Shown: positions 5,186 to 5,420 of the stretch, in pieces
Position numbering within the stretch: position 1 is the stretch's first letter
Layout: each line of letters opens with the position of its first letter
Origin: JAZFYD01 sp036443405
GTDB lineage: Bacteria > Planctomycetota > PLA2
Direction of reading: 5' to 3'
Assembly (NCBI GenBank): GCA_036443405.1
Contig: JAZFYD010000033.1
Span: forward strand, 1 to 5,420
Length of the DNA: 5,420 nucleotides
Position numbers and translations under genes: made by a program
The notes under the pieces: model-generated
The model's input: the letters and a program-made list of their open reading frames with translations, nothing else
What the model was told of the DNA's origin: nothing
Database searches by the model: none

Positions 5186-5420
5186 GACGCGGCCACCCAG
5201 AAGAGCATGGTTCCGGCGAGGATAATCCAATTTAAGCCCAGCGGGTACAGCCAGGCGCTGGACCTCTCGTAGTGGAAGGTCGCGACGATGAAGCTCGTGA
5301 GGGAGAGCGCCAGGGCGGCGAAGAACGCCAGCGGGAAATACTTCGCGATCTGCGGATACGGCAAGAGGTCGTACACGCCCGGCATGAAAAAGACCGGGGG
5401 CAGGAAAGCCGGCACGGAGA
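5179..5420 (-). CDS. Small membrane protein (paralogue B), 5' end outside the window
   Basis: The frame is open from the TAG stop at 5181-5179 to the window edge (80 whole codons). A GTG at 5415 could be read as a start, but the codons there, TCC GTG CCG GCT TTC CTG (S-V-P-A-F-L), align with S-V-P-G-F-L inside the first helix of paralogue A. The GTG is therefore more likely an internal valine, with the true start about ten or more residues upstream, out of view. Further shared features are a helix ending in VATF, then ERSSAWLYPLGLN, then a last hydrophobic helix (IILAGTMLFWVAA). The gene ends three bases after the integrase remnant and should be transcribed toward paralogue A, possibly as one unit. 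Function is unknown. Confidence 0.65.
   Translation of the reverse strand, partial: SVPAFLPPVFFMPGVYDLLPYPQIAKYFPLAFFAALALSLTSFIVATFHYERSSAWLYPLGLNWIILAGTMLFWVAASA

Overview
The window (5420 bases, high GC) looks like a piece of a bacterial chromosome with one integrated or integrase-bearing segment on its right side. The best guess for the host is a planctomycete or a close relative. This rests on recognition alone: the integrase has the 'RLHKPSGRAVVTLNGRD' amino terminus and the basic linker before the HxxR box that I associate with planctomycete integrases. The secreted hydrolase-like protein has a carboxy-terminal domain of a type I associate with the same phylum. Most genes outside the first operon lack a good Shine-Dalgarno sequence. 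No database search was possible.

Left part (1-1284, plus strand): a housekeeping phospholipid operon. The last 17 codons of plsY (acyl-phosphate:glycerol-3-phosphate acyltransferase) overlap the GTG start of gpsA (glycerol-3-phosphate dehydrogenase) by four bases. The end of gpsA overlaps in turn a gene for a small exported protein of unknown function. GpsA makes sn-glycerol-3-phosphate and PlsY acylates it, so the two are consecutive steps at the start of phospholipid synthesis.

Middle part (1307-3404): two genes transcribed away from a shared 154-base region. The minus-strand gene encodes an exported alpha/beta-hydrolase-like protein that seems to have lost its whole catalytic triad. The plus-strand gene encodes an exported protein of unknown function.

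Right part (3415-5420): a tRNA-Pro(GGG) gene with its own promoter and an encoded CCA end. It is followed 115 bases later by an intact tyrosine recombinase, the classic arrangement of an element integrated at a tRNA gene. The recombinase gene converges, two bases apart, on a gene for a small three-helix membrane protein. About 350 bases further on, the last codons of the recombinase appear again as a remnant. It is followed by the same palindromic double stop and a diverged paralogue of the membrane gene, which runs off the window. This repeated junction is the most unusual feature here. It may be a decayed segmental duplication or a recombination site that overlaps the end of the integrase gene.
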